NCBI GenBank assembly: GCA_017427405.1 | Contig: JAFRSV010000002.1 | Location: 1 to 64,000 of the forward strand | DNA from: Alphaproteobacteria bacterium | GTDB lineage: Bacteria > Pseudomonadota > Alphaproteobacteria > Rs-D84 | Direction: 5' to 3' | DNA: 64,000 nt | In this document: one piece after another, positions 8,818 through 16,569 of the stretch | Layout of the letters: each line of letters opens with the position of its first letter | Position numbering within the stretch: position 1 is the first letter of the stretch | Notes under the pieces: generated by a model | Seen by the model: only the letters and a program-made list of their open reading frames with translations | Told to the model about the DNA's origin: nothing | The model's database searches: none | Position numbers and translations under genes: made by a program

Positions 8818-9047
8818 GAATCAGATGGGAATCTGGTTCGGGGCTGTAGCAGGCCCACATCAAAGGCGACAAAACTGTCGTAATCCGCGCAGTTTGGGGA
8901 CGCCGTGGCGTCTTTTTTATTGCGCAATTCCCCCGACTTCGGTCGGGGTGCTGTTGGATATAAAACAGGTTCGCCGAAGTCCAACAGGGTCATTCTTTGA
9001 TGTGATTTGCTAACACCCCGACCGCTTGGTTTCCAACGCGGTTTTTT
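8818..9047 (+). ncRNA. Structured leader RNA F (probable diverged member of the family at 15986)
   Basis: A 5' hairpin (GAATCAGAT/ATCTGGTTC) is followed by CACATCAAAG (8856-8865), which pairs perfectly with CTTTGATGTG (8995-9004). CCCCGAC-ttcg-GTCGGGG can form a local hairpin, or GGTCGGGGTG (8941-8950) can pair with CACCCCGACC (9014-9023). The latter overlaps the final terminator, CCGCTTGG-TTT-CCAACGCGG plus T6 (9022-9047), which lies 31 bases before the next ATG. An extra internal terminator-like hairpin lies at 8899-8918. Layout matches the other leader RNAs, but the conserved apical loop is missing. It does not resemble SRP RNA or tmRNA. Confidence 0.6.
8899..8918 (+). terminator. Internal intrinsic terminator in RNA F
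   Basis: GACGCC-gt-GGCGTC followed by T6. It could release a short RNA of about 100 nt from the 8782 promoter. Confidence 0.65.
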
Positions 9048-9077
9048 ATGGCAACAAATAAACAGGGAGAGGACACA

Positions 9078-10232
9078 ATGAAAAAGATAAATTTATTCAA
9101 ACGTAATGCAAATTTGCCGTCATACCGGCGCATGCCAGTATCCAGTGGTTTCAACCGTGGCGGGGGGATCCCGGCCTTCGCCGGGATGACAAAGAAAATA
9201 TACGGGATGACCGCGGTTATATTTGCACTTTTTGTTGCCACGCCGTCATTTGCCGCACCAACAGAATTGGACAAGAAAACCGTGGCGTCTAAGGCGTATG
9301 TCGATACAAAACAGGATAAAATCACAACGGGGTTAGTGGAGCTTTATAGCGCCCCAGACGCCGACACGTATAATGTTCCATCACTTGTATCGTATGGAAC
9401 GGGTACAAATAATGCTGACGGGCTGTTGGGTAACAAAATCGGTATTGTTGGTTTCGAACATATTCGCACAGATCTTCACCATCTTTCTTATGACGGAATG
9501 GATAATTATGTTCCGACTGTTCGTGCCGTAGCAAGTGCGATAACACGCCTCTCATGGTCCAGTGCCCAAAGCACCGCAATCAATGCATATAATACTACAT
9601 TCGGAAACGCCACAAATCAATGGGCTGGGGACGGCTATCATTTGATAGACGGGGACTTTTTGGCCGATTCCCTTGCCCTGAAACAAAATAAGTTACCCGC
9701 AAAATCCACCGGGAATGCGGCACCAAAAGGAAATCAGGCCATTGTATTGAATACCGCGGGAAATCCGTCAAATGTTTACACGACCGCGGGTAAAGATTTG
9801 GCGTTAACCGCAAGATCCGGTGCGCAAAAAGTTATGAACTATATTGATGGGACAACGGCATCCGCCACGTTTGCAACCAGTCAAGGCCTTACCGAAGCAA
9901 AGGTTAAATCTGCCCTTGTTTCATTGGAATTGTTAAAGGATGTGTATAGTGAATTGAATGCTAAAATCACAAACAATGCATTGCCGACGGGGACAACGGG
10001 AACGGTTGTGACATATAATGGCACAAACGCAACCACCGGTGTCCAGCAATTTACCGAAACCGCCATGACTGGCGCGGTCACGTATACAAATGGGACATTA
10101 GATAATGCGAACGATATCGCAACCATTACCGCCGTTGGCACCCGCCAGAAAAAACGCACCTGTGCCGGATATGAACCGGGACATGAAAATGAAGCGGATT
10201 ATTGTTGGCTTTGGGATTTCCCAGATGATTAA
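9078..10232 (+). CDS. Exported Thr/Asn/Gly-rich protein with a repeat-interrupted signal peptide
   Basis: A 384-residue protein of unknown function. The N-terminus MKKINLFKR and the hydrophobic signal core MTAVIFALFVATPSFAA are separated by about 24 residues (YRRMPVSSGF...GGGIPAFAGMT) encoded by a dispersed palindromic repeat. The mature chain has KAYVDTKQDK-type segments as in tail-fibre or surface proteins and is rich in Thr, Asn, Gly and Ala. A lone Cys pair lies in the C-terminal YEPGHENEADYCWLW region. A GGGAGAGG site precedes the ATG. It is led by RNA F, whose terminator ends 31 bases upstream. Confidence 0.75.
   Translation: MKKINLFKRNANLPSYRRMPVSSGFNRGGGIPAFAGMTKKIYGMTAVIFALFVATPSFAAPTELDKKTVASKAYVDTKQDKITTGLVELYSAPDADTYNVPSLVSYGTGTNNADGLLGNKIGIVGFEHIRTDLHHLSYDGMDNYVPTVRAVASAITRLSWSSAQSTAINAYNTTFGNATNQWAGDGYHLIDGDFLADSLALKQNKLPAKSTGNAAPKGNQAIVLNTAGNPSNVYTTAGKDLALTARSGAQKVMNYIDGTTASATFATSQGLTEAKVKSALVSLELLKDVYSELNAKITNNALPTGTTGTVVTYNGTNATTGVQQFTETAMTGAVTYTNGTLDNANDIATITAVGTRQKKRTCAGYEPGHENEADYCWLWDFPDD
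9118..9190. repeat. Palindromic repeat inside a coding region
   Basis: CGTCATACCGGCG... to ...CCGGGATGAC with inverted ends, read in frame as part of the signal region. An intergenic relative at 16387-16504 shares CGTCATAC, GTATC and GGTTTCAAC in the same order. Confidence 0.75.
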
Positions 10233-10256
10233 AAAAAACCTTTCCCGGGGAAAGGG
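10231..10256 (-). terminator. Terminator of rpsO
   Basis: On the minus strand CCTTTCC/GGAAAGG is followed by eight T. It also lies at the end of the convergent 9078 gene. Confidence 0.65.
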
Positions 10257-10321
10257 GTGGACGCGACGCGGACGGGGTATGGGCAAATATAATATGGGGC
10301 GGATGAACCGCCCCGAAAACC

Positions 10322-10368
10322 ACTACCCCGCCGGGTGCTACCCAGCACCCCTTCGCCAGCGAAGGGGA
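10322..10368. repeat. 47-bp palindromic repeat, intergenic copy
   Basis: Matches 42267-42313, inside nth, at 42 of 47 positions. It contains the nested palindromes CCGGGTGctaCCCAGC and CCCCTTCGCCAGCGAAGGGG. It lies just 3' of rpsO. Confidence 0.8.
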
Positions 10369-10372
10369 TTTA

Positions 10373-10645
10373 TTATTTACGCAGACCCAATTTTTTAATA
10401 AGTTCTTCGTATTTTTCGGGATTGCGTTTTTTGATGTATGCAAGTAATTTCTTGCGACGATTCACCATCAACAGCAAACCACGTTTGGAATGTTCGTCTT
10501 TGTGGTTATTCTTCATATGTTCCGTCAAATTGCGAATGCGTTCGGTTAAAACCGCAACCTGGGATTCCACGGAACCACCATTATCCTTGTCACTGGTTTT
10601 AAATGCGTTTATAAGTTCAGTTTTCTTTGTCTTTGTTATGGACAT
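10373..10645 (-). CDS. rpsO: 30S ribosomal protein S15
   Basis: A 90-residue S15 that binds 16S rRNA helices 20-22 in the platform. The conserved segments [42 protein letters not shown] and [11 protein letters not shown] are complete. The ATG at 10645 follows an AAAGGAAA site; a longer in-frame extension would run into truB. Order truB-rpsO on one strand is the common proteobacterial arrangement. Confidence 0.97.
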   Translation of the reverse strand: MSITKTKKTELINAFKTSDKDNGGSVESQVAVLTERIRNLTEHMKNNHKDEHSKRGLLLMVNRRKKLLAYIKKRNPEKYEELIKKLGLRK

Positions 10646-10661
10646 TGTTTTTTCCTTTATC

Positions 10662-11531
10662 TTAAATTGTTCGTTTTGGGCGCAACACGTTCGATTCAAC
10701 CGTGCCAATTCCAACGAATTTTTCACCAGAATACACACGATATGTTCCGTTTGCGACCACCATATCGATAAACCCGCCATTTTTATATAAACGACAAGTT
10801 TTATCATTCAGATTCAAAACCGGAATGTCCCCCAGTCCAGAATCCACCGGCATCAGGTATTTACCCATGTCCCCGCCATTATTAAACAAATTTTCCAAAA
10901 AATCAAGTGTGACCGCGTTTTTTAATTCAAACACCCCCGATTGTGTGCGGCGAATCATGGTGACGGTCGCAACCGTTCCGCACGCGCGGGCGATATCGCG
11001 CGCAACACTGCGCACATATGTGCCGGGTGCGCAACGCATACGAAAATTCCAATCCGCACCGTCGACGGACACCAATTCTAATTCATATATATCAACATCG
11101 CGCGCGGGAATTTCGGGGATTTTACCCGCGCGCGCCAATTCGTATGCACGCACGCCCGAAATATGAACCGCACTGTAAATCGGCGGAATTTGCGTAATAT
11201 GCCCGATAAATTTATGCAACGCCGCGCGGACGGCGGATTCATCAGGCACAATATCGGTGCACGCGGTTCCCGTTCCGGTTATGTCCAATGTATCCGTTTC
11301 AAAGCCGAATTGCACGGTAAACAAATACTCTTTGGTTCGGTCACAGAATTCTTCGATAAATGGAATCATTTTCGTGGCATTTCCAATCGCGACCGGCAAC
11401 ACGCCCGACGCCATCGGGTCCAGTGTGCCGATATGTCCGTTCTTTTTCGTGCCAAAGATTTTTGCGGCGCGCACGGCGGCGGTCTTTGAGAAAACACCTG
11501 ATTCTTTGTCCAAGATTATAAAACCGTCCAT
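10662..11531 (-). CDS. truB: tRNA pseudouridine-55 synthase
   Basis: Makes pseudouridine 55 in the tRNA T-loop. The catalytic motif is [18 protein letters not shown] (Asp in GTLDP). The substrate-binding [20 protein letters not shown] and the [12 protein letters not shown] region follow, with a short PUA-like C-terminal tail ending about 290. ATG 11531 was chosen because GGGG lies 6 bases upstream; a GTG at 11543 overlapping the mutS stop is an alternative. The mutS-truB-rpsO order suggests co-transcription. Confidence 0.95.
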   Translation of the reverse strand: MDGFIILDKESGVFSKTAAVRAAKIFGTKKNGHIGTLDPMASGVLPVAIGNATKMIPFIEEFCDRTKEYLFTVQFGFETDTLDITGTGTACTDIVPDESAVRAALHKFIGHITQIPPIYSAVHISGVRAYELARAGKIPEIPARDVDIYELELVSVDGADWNFRMRCAPGTYVRSVARDIARACGTVATVTMIRRTQSGVFELKNAVTLDFLENLFNNGGDMGKYLMPVDSGLGDIPVLNLNDKTCRLYKNGGFIDMVVANGTYRVYSGEKFVGIGTVESNVLRPKRTI

Positions 11532-11542
11532 GTTTTGCCCCA

Positions 11543-14071
11543 CTATTCAAACAGCGACAGTTGTGGTTTTTCAGGCGAATGCGCCATCGGCGCGGACGAT
11601 TTTTTTGCGCATTTAACCGGCGATACCTGTGATGGCACTGGTGCGCCCTGCTCTAAGGCCGCCAACACACTTTCCGCGCGCGCAACGACCGATTCCGGCA
11701 TGCCCGCCATCTTTGCAACATGGATACCGTACGAACGACTTGCCACGCCGGGAACAATGCGGTGCATAAAGATGATTTCATTATTATGCTCACGAACATC
11801 AATCGTTAAACACGAAACATTTTTTAATTCGCCACCATTTGCCGCGACGCGCGCCGTCAATTCATGATAATGTGTCGCAAACAATGTTCGCGCGCCCAAT
11901 GTATTTAGGTATTCAAGAACCGCCTGGGCAATGGCCATGCCGTCATATGTTGCGGTGCCACGGCCAATTTCATCAAAAATTATAAACGAACGCGGTGTCG
12001 CACGGCGCAAAATGTTCGCGGTTTCGCCCATTTCAACCATAAATGTCGATTGCCCCGCGGCCAAATTATCCGATGCGCCGACGCGACTAAATAACTGGTC
12101 ACAGATACCGATTTTTGCACGCGTTGCCGGCACAAAAGACCCCATGTGTGCCAGCACCACCAACAACGCATTTTGGCGCAAATACGTGGACTTTCCCGCC
12201 ATATTCGGACCAGTGAGCAACGCAACCGATTGGTCGTTTAAATTGCAATCGTTTTTAACAAAATTATTTCCGTGTTCACGCAGCGCGTTTTCAATCACCG
12301 GGTGACGACCGCCGACAATTTCAAATTCATTTCCGTTCGTGATTTCCGGACGCGTCCATTCCCATTCGGTTGCACAATTCGCCAATGTGCACCATACATC
12401 CAAATCCGCAAATACATCCGCCGCCGCCAAGATATCATCGGCAACGGCGCGTATTTCCGCGATAAGTTTTTCGATTAAATCTGATTCTATGGCCGCGGCC
12501 TTGTCCGTTGCGGAACGGATATCGTTATCCAATTCCACAAGGCGCGGTGTTGTGAACCGCACATTACCAACCAAAGTTTGCCGATGGATAAACCCGGATT
12601 CCGGTTGCATCAACGGCGTTGCCTTGGCGGCGGGAACCTCTATGAAATACCCGATAACATTGTTGAATTTTATTTTCAGTGTGTTTATACCCGTTTGCGT
12701 GGCGTATTCCGCCTGCATTGCGGCGATTGTTTCCTGGGCCCCGTGCGATAATTTTCGCATATTATCAAGTGCCATATCAAATCCGTCACGAATCACACCA
12801 CCATCGCGGAAAAATGTCGGCAAATCATCAACCAATGCGGACCGCAAACGCAATGCCAATTCATCGTGCGCGCGAATATTTTCTGTGCGTGCGGCAAGAC
12901 CGGCACTAAGCCGTGTTCCAATCATTTTAAGGTTCGGAATTTCAATCAAAAAATCACACACATGTCGCATATCACGCGGCGCGCCGCGACCCGCCAACAA
13001 CCGCGACAATGCACGTCCAACATCCGGCACCCGCGCCAACGCATCACCCACCATCGCACGAACATCGGAATTTAGAACCATATGTTCAATGTGACCTTGG
13101 CGGTTTTTTATTTCCACCGCGTCCGCCGAAAGATTACGCAAATATGCGCGCAATTTTCGCCCGCCCGCCGCGGTTTTAGTGTTATCCAACACATCCAATA
13201 AACAACGTCCGCCGTCGTTTATGGCGGAATCAATTTCCAAACTTTTCCACGTTGCGGAATCAACCAAAAGTTGCGCACCGGCATTAAATTTATACGGCGC
13301 ACGGAAAGTCAGCGCCGCGCCACGTTGCGTGTTAAACAAATACGCGGCCAGCAATCCAATTGCAACATTTTCTTTTGTTTCTTCGGCGCGCGCGCCCGAA
13401 AAGACCGCGCCAATAATCGTATCTATATCCCCGCGGCGATAAATTTTATCGAACACCGGCGTTGATTTGAACATATCACGAATATGCAAAACCGTTTCAT
13501 ATTCCGCGTCCGATGCCGGATAAATAATTTCCGCCGGCGATATTCGAACCAGGTCATCGATAACATCATCCGTGCGGCCGACAAAAAATTCACCCGTTGA
13601 AATATCGCACCCCGCAAAGTCAAAACTTTCATGCGCCACACGCACAATCGCGAGCAAGAAATTTGCGGACTTTGGCGACAACAAATTTTCATCGGTAAGT
13701 GTTCCCGGCGTTAAAACGCGTGTGATTTTGCGTTCGATAAATTTGTGCCCGCGTTCTTTGGCCTGGGCCGGGGTTTCCATTTGTTCAACCAGCGCAAGTT
13801 TATACCCCATCCGCACAAGGCGACCAAAATAACTTTCCGCCGCATGCCATGGAATACCGCACATTGGAATATCCGCACCGTCGCCGTCCGTCCCGCGCGA
13901 TGTGAGAACCAAACCCAATTTCGCACTTATTGTTTTTGCATCTTCGAAAAAAGATTCGTAAAAATCGCCAAGCCGAAACATAAGCAACGCATCGGGATTT
14001 TCGGACTTAAAATCCACATATTGTTGCATTACCGGTGTCAATTTATTCTTGTCGGCCATCGCCAAATCCAT
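11543..14071 (-). CDS. mutS: DNA mismatch repair protein MutS
   Basis: Recognises mismatches and recruits MutL. At 842 aa it is full length. The mismatch-binding domain I has FRLGDFYESFFEDA (the Phe-x-Glu motif) near residue 35. The ATPase carries TGPNMAGKSTYLRQNALL (Walker A), the DEIGRGTATYDGMAIA Walker B/signature and THYHELT. Its start overlaps the xseB stop (TAATG), indicating translational coupling; a second in-frame ATG at 14059 is possible. Confidence 0.97.
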   Translation of the reverse strand: MDLAMADKNKLTPVMQQYVDFKSENPDALLMFRLGDFYESFFEDAKTISAKLGLVLTSRGTDGDGADIPMCGIPWHAAESYFGRLVRMGYKLALVEQMETPAQAKERGHKFIERKITRVLTPGTLTDENLLSPKSANFLLAIVRVAHESFDFAGCDISTGEFFVGRTDDVIDDLVRISPAEIIYPASDAEYETVLHIRDMFKSTPVFDKIYRRGDIDTIIGAVFSGARAEETKENVAIGLLAAYLFNTQRGAALTFRAPYKFNAGAQLLVDSATWKSLEIDSAINDGGRCLLDVLDNTKTAAGGRKLRAYLRNLSADAVEIKNRQGHIEHMVLNSDVRAMVGDALARVPDVGRALSRLLAGRGAPRDMRHVCDFLIEIPNLKMIGTRLSAGLAARTENIRAHDELALRLRSALVDDLPTFFRDGGVIRDGFDMALDNMRKLSHGAQETIAAMQAEYATQTGINTLKIKFNNVIGYFIEVPAAKATPLMQPESGFIHRQTLVGNVRFTTPRLVELDNDIRSATDKAAAIESDLIEKLIAEIRAVADDILAAADVFADLDVWCTLANCATEWEWTRPEITNGNEFEIVGGRHPVIENALREHGNNFVKNDCNLNDQSVALLTGPNMAGKSTYLRQNALLVVLAHMGSFVPATRAKIGICDQLFSRVGASDNLAAGQSTFMVEMGETANILRRATPRSFIIFDEIGRGTATYDGMAIAQAVLEYLNTLGARTLFATHYHELTARVAANGGELKNVSCLTIDVREHNNEIIFMHRIVPGVASRSYGIHVAKMAGMPESVVARAESVLAALEQGAPVPSQVSPVKCAKKSSAPMAHSPEKPQLSLFE

Positions 14072-14274
14072 TATTCGTTCGGGCTTGTAATTTTAAGTGT
14101 TTCGATTTTTAATTCGGCCTCTTTTAATAACTGTTCACAATAGGCCTTTAACTTTATACCCTGTTCGTATGCGGCGACCGAATCCGCAAGTGGCATTTCG
14201 CCCGATTCCATTTTCTTGACCAATTCCGTCAGTTGTTTGTACGCATCTTCAAATGTCAATTTATCCGTATCCAT
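14071..14274 (-). CDS. xseB: Exodeoxyribonuclease VII small subunit
   Basis: A 67-residue helical subunit of ExoVII, which degrades single-stranded DNA with XseA (not in this window). It shows the family's FEDAYKQLTELVKKMESGEMPLADSVAAYEQGIKL pattern. It is translationally coupled to mutS by a stop-start overlap. Confidence 0.93.
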   Translation of the reverse strand: MDTDKLTFEDAYKQLTELVKKMESGEMPLADSVAAYEQGIKLKAYCEQLLKEAELKIETLKITSPNE

Positions 14275-14330
14275 TTATAAACCCTTTGTTATACGGGTCA
14301 AAGATACAAAATAAAAATTCAACATTCCAC

Positions 14331-14358
14331 AAAAAAACACCCGTGCGGGTGTTTTTTT
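14331..14358. terminator. Bidirectional terminator
   Basis: A run of A, then ACACCCG-tg-CGGGTGT, then a run of T. It lies upstream of xseB and before the AAA ATPase patch, and its T run touches the left 30-bp repeat. Confidence 0.7.
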
Positions 14359-14387
14359 AGTGTTAGTGGTCAGTGTAAGTGGTTAGT
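14358..14387. repeat. Left copy of an identical 30-bp direct repeat
   Basis: Made of GTTAGTG-type heptamers and identical base for base to 15889-15918. The two copies bracket the AAA ATPase gene. Confidence 0.85.
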
Positions 14388-14439
14388 AATCTCTGGAATA
14401 AGTTCATAATCGTGAATCAATTCTATAAATTATTAATCG

Positions 14440-14521
14440 CTTTGCAATTTTGTTAAAATTAACATTTTTGTAAAATACACTTTGCAATTTTGTTGATTTT
14501 TGTATTTTTGTAAAGTATAAT
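14440..14521 (+). promoter_or_regulatory. Promoter region with 40-bp tandem duplication
   Basis: CTTTGCAATTTTGTT occurs at 14440 and 14480, and ATTTTTGTAAA at 14464 and 14504, an exact 40-base period. The second unit runs into TATAAT at 14516-14521, 24 bases before the ATPase start. It may hold paired operator sites. Confidence 0.55.
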
Positions 14522-14544
14522 ATATTCAACCAAAGGGGTTAAAA

Positions 14545-15891
14545 ATGGCGTCTGAAATATTGATACAACGCACGGATTACATAGAAAAACTGAAACATTG
14601 GTTAGGACAAACCGACCTTGTCAAAATAGTGACTGGGGTGCGTCGCTGTGGCAAATCTAAATTGCTCGAATTGTTTCAATGGGATTTGTTGCGTAATAAA
14701 ACCACAACGCCTAATCACATAATATCTATAAATCTTGAAGACCCCATACAAACAAAAAAAATCGGGTTAAACCTGAATGCCAATGGCTTTTTAGAAGATT
14801 ACCAAACTCTGTTGGATTACATATTGCCACAAATCAAAGACGATAAAACGTATTACGTATTCATAGACGAAATCCAAATGGTAAAAAACTGGCAAACTGT
14901 TGCCAACGGCCTGCGTTTACGTGGCAATATAGACGTGTACTTAACCGGGTCTAATGCGTATATGTTTTCCAGTGATATCGCAAATTCTTTCGGCGGGCGC
15001 TATGTTGAAATAAAAATGCAACCGCTGTCTTTTTCGGAATATTTTAGTTTTTATGGTCAAAACTTTAACCATTCTGTGCGGACACGTGCCGACCTTGAAA
15101 AACATAATAATCCTTATGCGATATATTTGGATTACATACACGAAAGCGGTTTTCCACAGGTACAAAAACTGGTCCACATGGAAAACAAACAGGTTATAGC
15201 CGATTACCTGATGGACACCGTATTTCAAAACACCATACAAAAAGATATCGTGAGACGCTTTGGTATAGCGAACGATAACAAATTGGACACGGTGATAAAA
15301 TACCTGTTTGATAACATAGGTCGTGAAACGTCCCTACGTGGCATAGAACGTGGATTAAAAGCGTCTGGCTCTAACATATCTGCACCAACGATAGACGTGT
15401 ATATAAAGGGATTGTTAGATAGTTTTCTTATGTACAAATGCGAGAGATACGATATCAAAGGTAAAAAACTGTTAAATGGTGACGCCAAATATTACGTCGT
15501 TGACGCCGGCTTGCGTTATGCCCTGTTGGGGGACAAAGATACTGACGCCGGGCACATACTTGAAAACGTTGTGTATTTGGAATTAATACGTCGTGGTTAT
15601 AACGTATCTGTTGGTAAAATACAAACCGTGGTTAAAAACGACGAAGGTAAAGCGGAACGCAAAACCATCGAAGTGGATTTTGTCGCAACCAAACCGGGCG
15701 GTCAAACAGAATACTATCAGGTCGCATGGTCCACAATGGGTAATGAAGACGTTATGAAACGTGAATACGGGTCACTGGAACAAATAAAAGACAATTACCC
15801 AAAATACCTTTTGACCATGGATTATGGTAATAGCGAACAAAACGGTATAAAACGTCTGAATGTTTTGGAATGGTTGTTAAATGTTAAATAG
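14545..15891 (+). CDS. AAA ATPase with DUF4143-type C-terminal domain
   Basis: A 448-residue ATPase of the AAA_14/DUF4143 group, common and frequently transferred in bacteria; the cellular role is unknown. Walker A is VTGVRRCGKSKLLELF (about 31-46) and Walker B YYVFIDEIQMV (about 108-118), followed by sensor YLTGSNAYMFS. The C-terminal half has DTVFQNTIQKDIVRRFGI and ends with a PD-(D/E)xK-like IEVDFVATKPGG..EYYQV segment (possible Mrr-like fold). AAAGGGG precedes the ATG. It sits alone between identical 30-bp repeats; its stop codon lies in the right copy. Confidence 0.9.
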   Translation: MASEILIQRTDYIEKLKHWLGQTDLVKIVTGVRRCGKSKLLELFQWDLLRNKTTTPNHIISINLEDPIQTKKIGLNLNANGFLEDYQTLLDYILPQIKDDKTYYVFIDEIQMVKNWQTVANGLRLRGNIDVYLTGSNAYMFSSDIANSFGGRYVEIKMQPLSFSEYFSFYGQNFNHSVRTRADLEKHNNPYAIYLDYIHESGFPQVQKLVHMENKQVIADYLMDTVFQNTIQKDIVRRFGIANDNKLDTVIKYLFDNIGRETSLRGIERGLKASGSNISAPTIDVYIKGLLDSFLMYKCERYDIKGKKLLNGDAKYYVVDAGLRYALLGDKDTDAGHILENVVYLELIRRGYNVSVGKIQTVVKNDEGKAERKTIEVDFVATKPGGQTEYYQVAWSTMGNEDVMKREYGSLEQIKDNYPKYLLTMDYGNSEQNGIKRLNVLEWLLNVK

Positions 15892-15918
15892 TGTTAGTGG
15901 TCAGTGTAAGTGGTTAGT
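15889..15918. repeat. Right copy of the identical 30-bp direct repeat
   Basis: Identical to 14358-14387. It supplies the TAG stop of the ATPase gene. Confidence 0.85.
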
Positions 15919-15950
15919 GAGCCGGCGGGCGCGGCGGTTTATATTTTTCA

Positions 15951-15979
15951 TTGCAAGTTAGTTTTTGTTTTACTATAAT
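15951..15979 (+). promoter_or_regulatory. Sigma-70 promoter of leader RNA A
   Basis: TTGCAA, 17 bases, TATAAT. It is nearly the same as the promoter of RNA E (38232-38259), including the GTT..TTTTT spacer. Confidence 0.8.
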
Positions 15980-15985
15980 GTTCAC

Positions 15986-16165
15986 TGCAATGGCGATTTG
16001 CCATTGTGGGATTCAAAAGCCCGTAAGTCTCAGCGTGTTGTAAGACAACATTATCTCCAACAACAGGTTGGAGTCCACCGAATATATTGAATAAGGCGGT
16101 CAATACTCGCTGAGATATTGCTTTTGAAACTCCAACCGTTTGAATTCTTTCTAACGGTTTTTTTA
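15986..16165 (+). ncRNA. Structured leader RNA A, pseudoknotted, with terminator
   Basis: 5' hairpin CAATGGC/GCCATTG (15988-16006). Helix P1 pairs TTCAAAAGC (16012-16020) with GCTTTTGAA (16120-16128). Helix a pairs CTCAGCG (16029-16035) with CGCTGAG (16108-16114). CTCCAAC (16055-16061) can pair with GTTGGAG (16067-16073); alternatively GGTTGGAG pairs with CTCCAACC (16130-16137), crossing helix a as a pseudoknot. Conserved loop GAATATATTGAATAAG (16080-16095). The last block runs into terminator AACCGTT/AACGGTT plus T run (16134-16164). The start codon of the next gene lies 22 bases on. Confidence 0.8.
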
Positions 16166-16186
16166 TAAAATCAAAAGGAATAAGAA

Positions 16187-16342
16187 ATGAAAAAAATAAA
16201 ACAAAGCGCGCAAGACCACGAAGAATTATTAATTATGGCGATTTTAGATTTTTATTCTAAACACCCCGCTTACAGAATGTCCCAGAAAGAATTCGTCGGT
16301 TTAATATGCGCAATAACCCAACAGATGATGTGCGATATTTAG
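16187..16342 (+). CDS. Small protein (51 aa) downstream of leader RNA A
   Basis: MKKIKQSAQDHEELL start with an AAAAGGAA ribosome site. The core, AILDFYSKHPAYRMSQKEFVGLICAI, lines up with the 59-aa protein encoded at 37847-38026: F-[FY]-x-K-[HN]-P-x-Y-[KR]-[IM], four residues, F-V. Both genes are preceded by the same kind of structured RNA and terminator. It is predicted to be helical, with no signal peptide or TM. I do not recognise the family. Confidence 0.75.
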   Translation: MKKIKQSAQDHEELLIMAILDFYSKHPAYRMSQKEFVGLICAITQQMMCDI

Positions 16343-16343
16343 G

Positions 16344-16545
16344 TATCAGTGTTAGTGTAGGTGGTTAGTTATCTTTGAAATAATCGCGTCATACTGCGGT
16401 AACGCGGTATCTAGCGGTTTCAACTGTAACGGGGGTGATACCGCCTGAAATCACCCACAAAAACTGTTACACATTTTTTGCGGGGCCCGATACGGCGGTA
16501 TGACCTCAATCACTAACACTAATCACTAGCACTTACACTAAAAAA
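16344..16545. repeat. Inverted GTTAGTG arrays around a palindromic repeat
   Basis: Direct heptamers at 16344-16371 and inverted ones at 16508-16545 enclose the CGTCATAC repeat (16387-16504). The unit fills most of the space between the 51-aa gene and infC. Confidence 0.7.
16387..16504. repeat. CGTCATAC palindromic repeat, intergenic copy
   Basis: Starts CGTCATACTGCGG and ends CGGTATGAC, inverted ends. Internal GTATC and GGTTTCAAC match the copy inside the 9078 gene. Confidence 0.7.
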
Positions 16546-16569
16546 ATCTGCCCGACGGCAGATTTTTTT
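16540..16569 (-). terminator. Terminator of infC
   Basis: AAATCTGCC-cgac-GGCAGATTT with A and T runs on the two sides. It overlaps the infC stop codon and can work in both directions. Confidence 0.8.

Noticed and set aside
8818..8918. SRP RNA, 6S RNA or tmRNA
   Set aside because: No GGAA-loop SRP core, no tmRNA tag or CCA end, and no 6S-like closing stem around a central bubble.
11163..13465. Plus-strand open frames opposite truB and mutS
   Set aside because: Shadows of the well-supported minus-strand genes.
15980..16042. A 21-codon leader peptide in RNA A
   Set aside because: Its ATG lies in or next to the -10 box, so it would not be transcribed in full, and other copies lack it.
15986..16165. 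Retron, group II intron or omega-RNA
   Set aside because: No reverse transcriptase, TnpB/IscB or intron domain V nearby; the downstream genes are small and the RNA ends in a terminator.
14358..16545. CRISPR array in the heptamer repeats
   Set aside because: Units are 7 bases, degenerate and without unique spacers; no cas genes.
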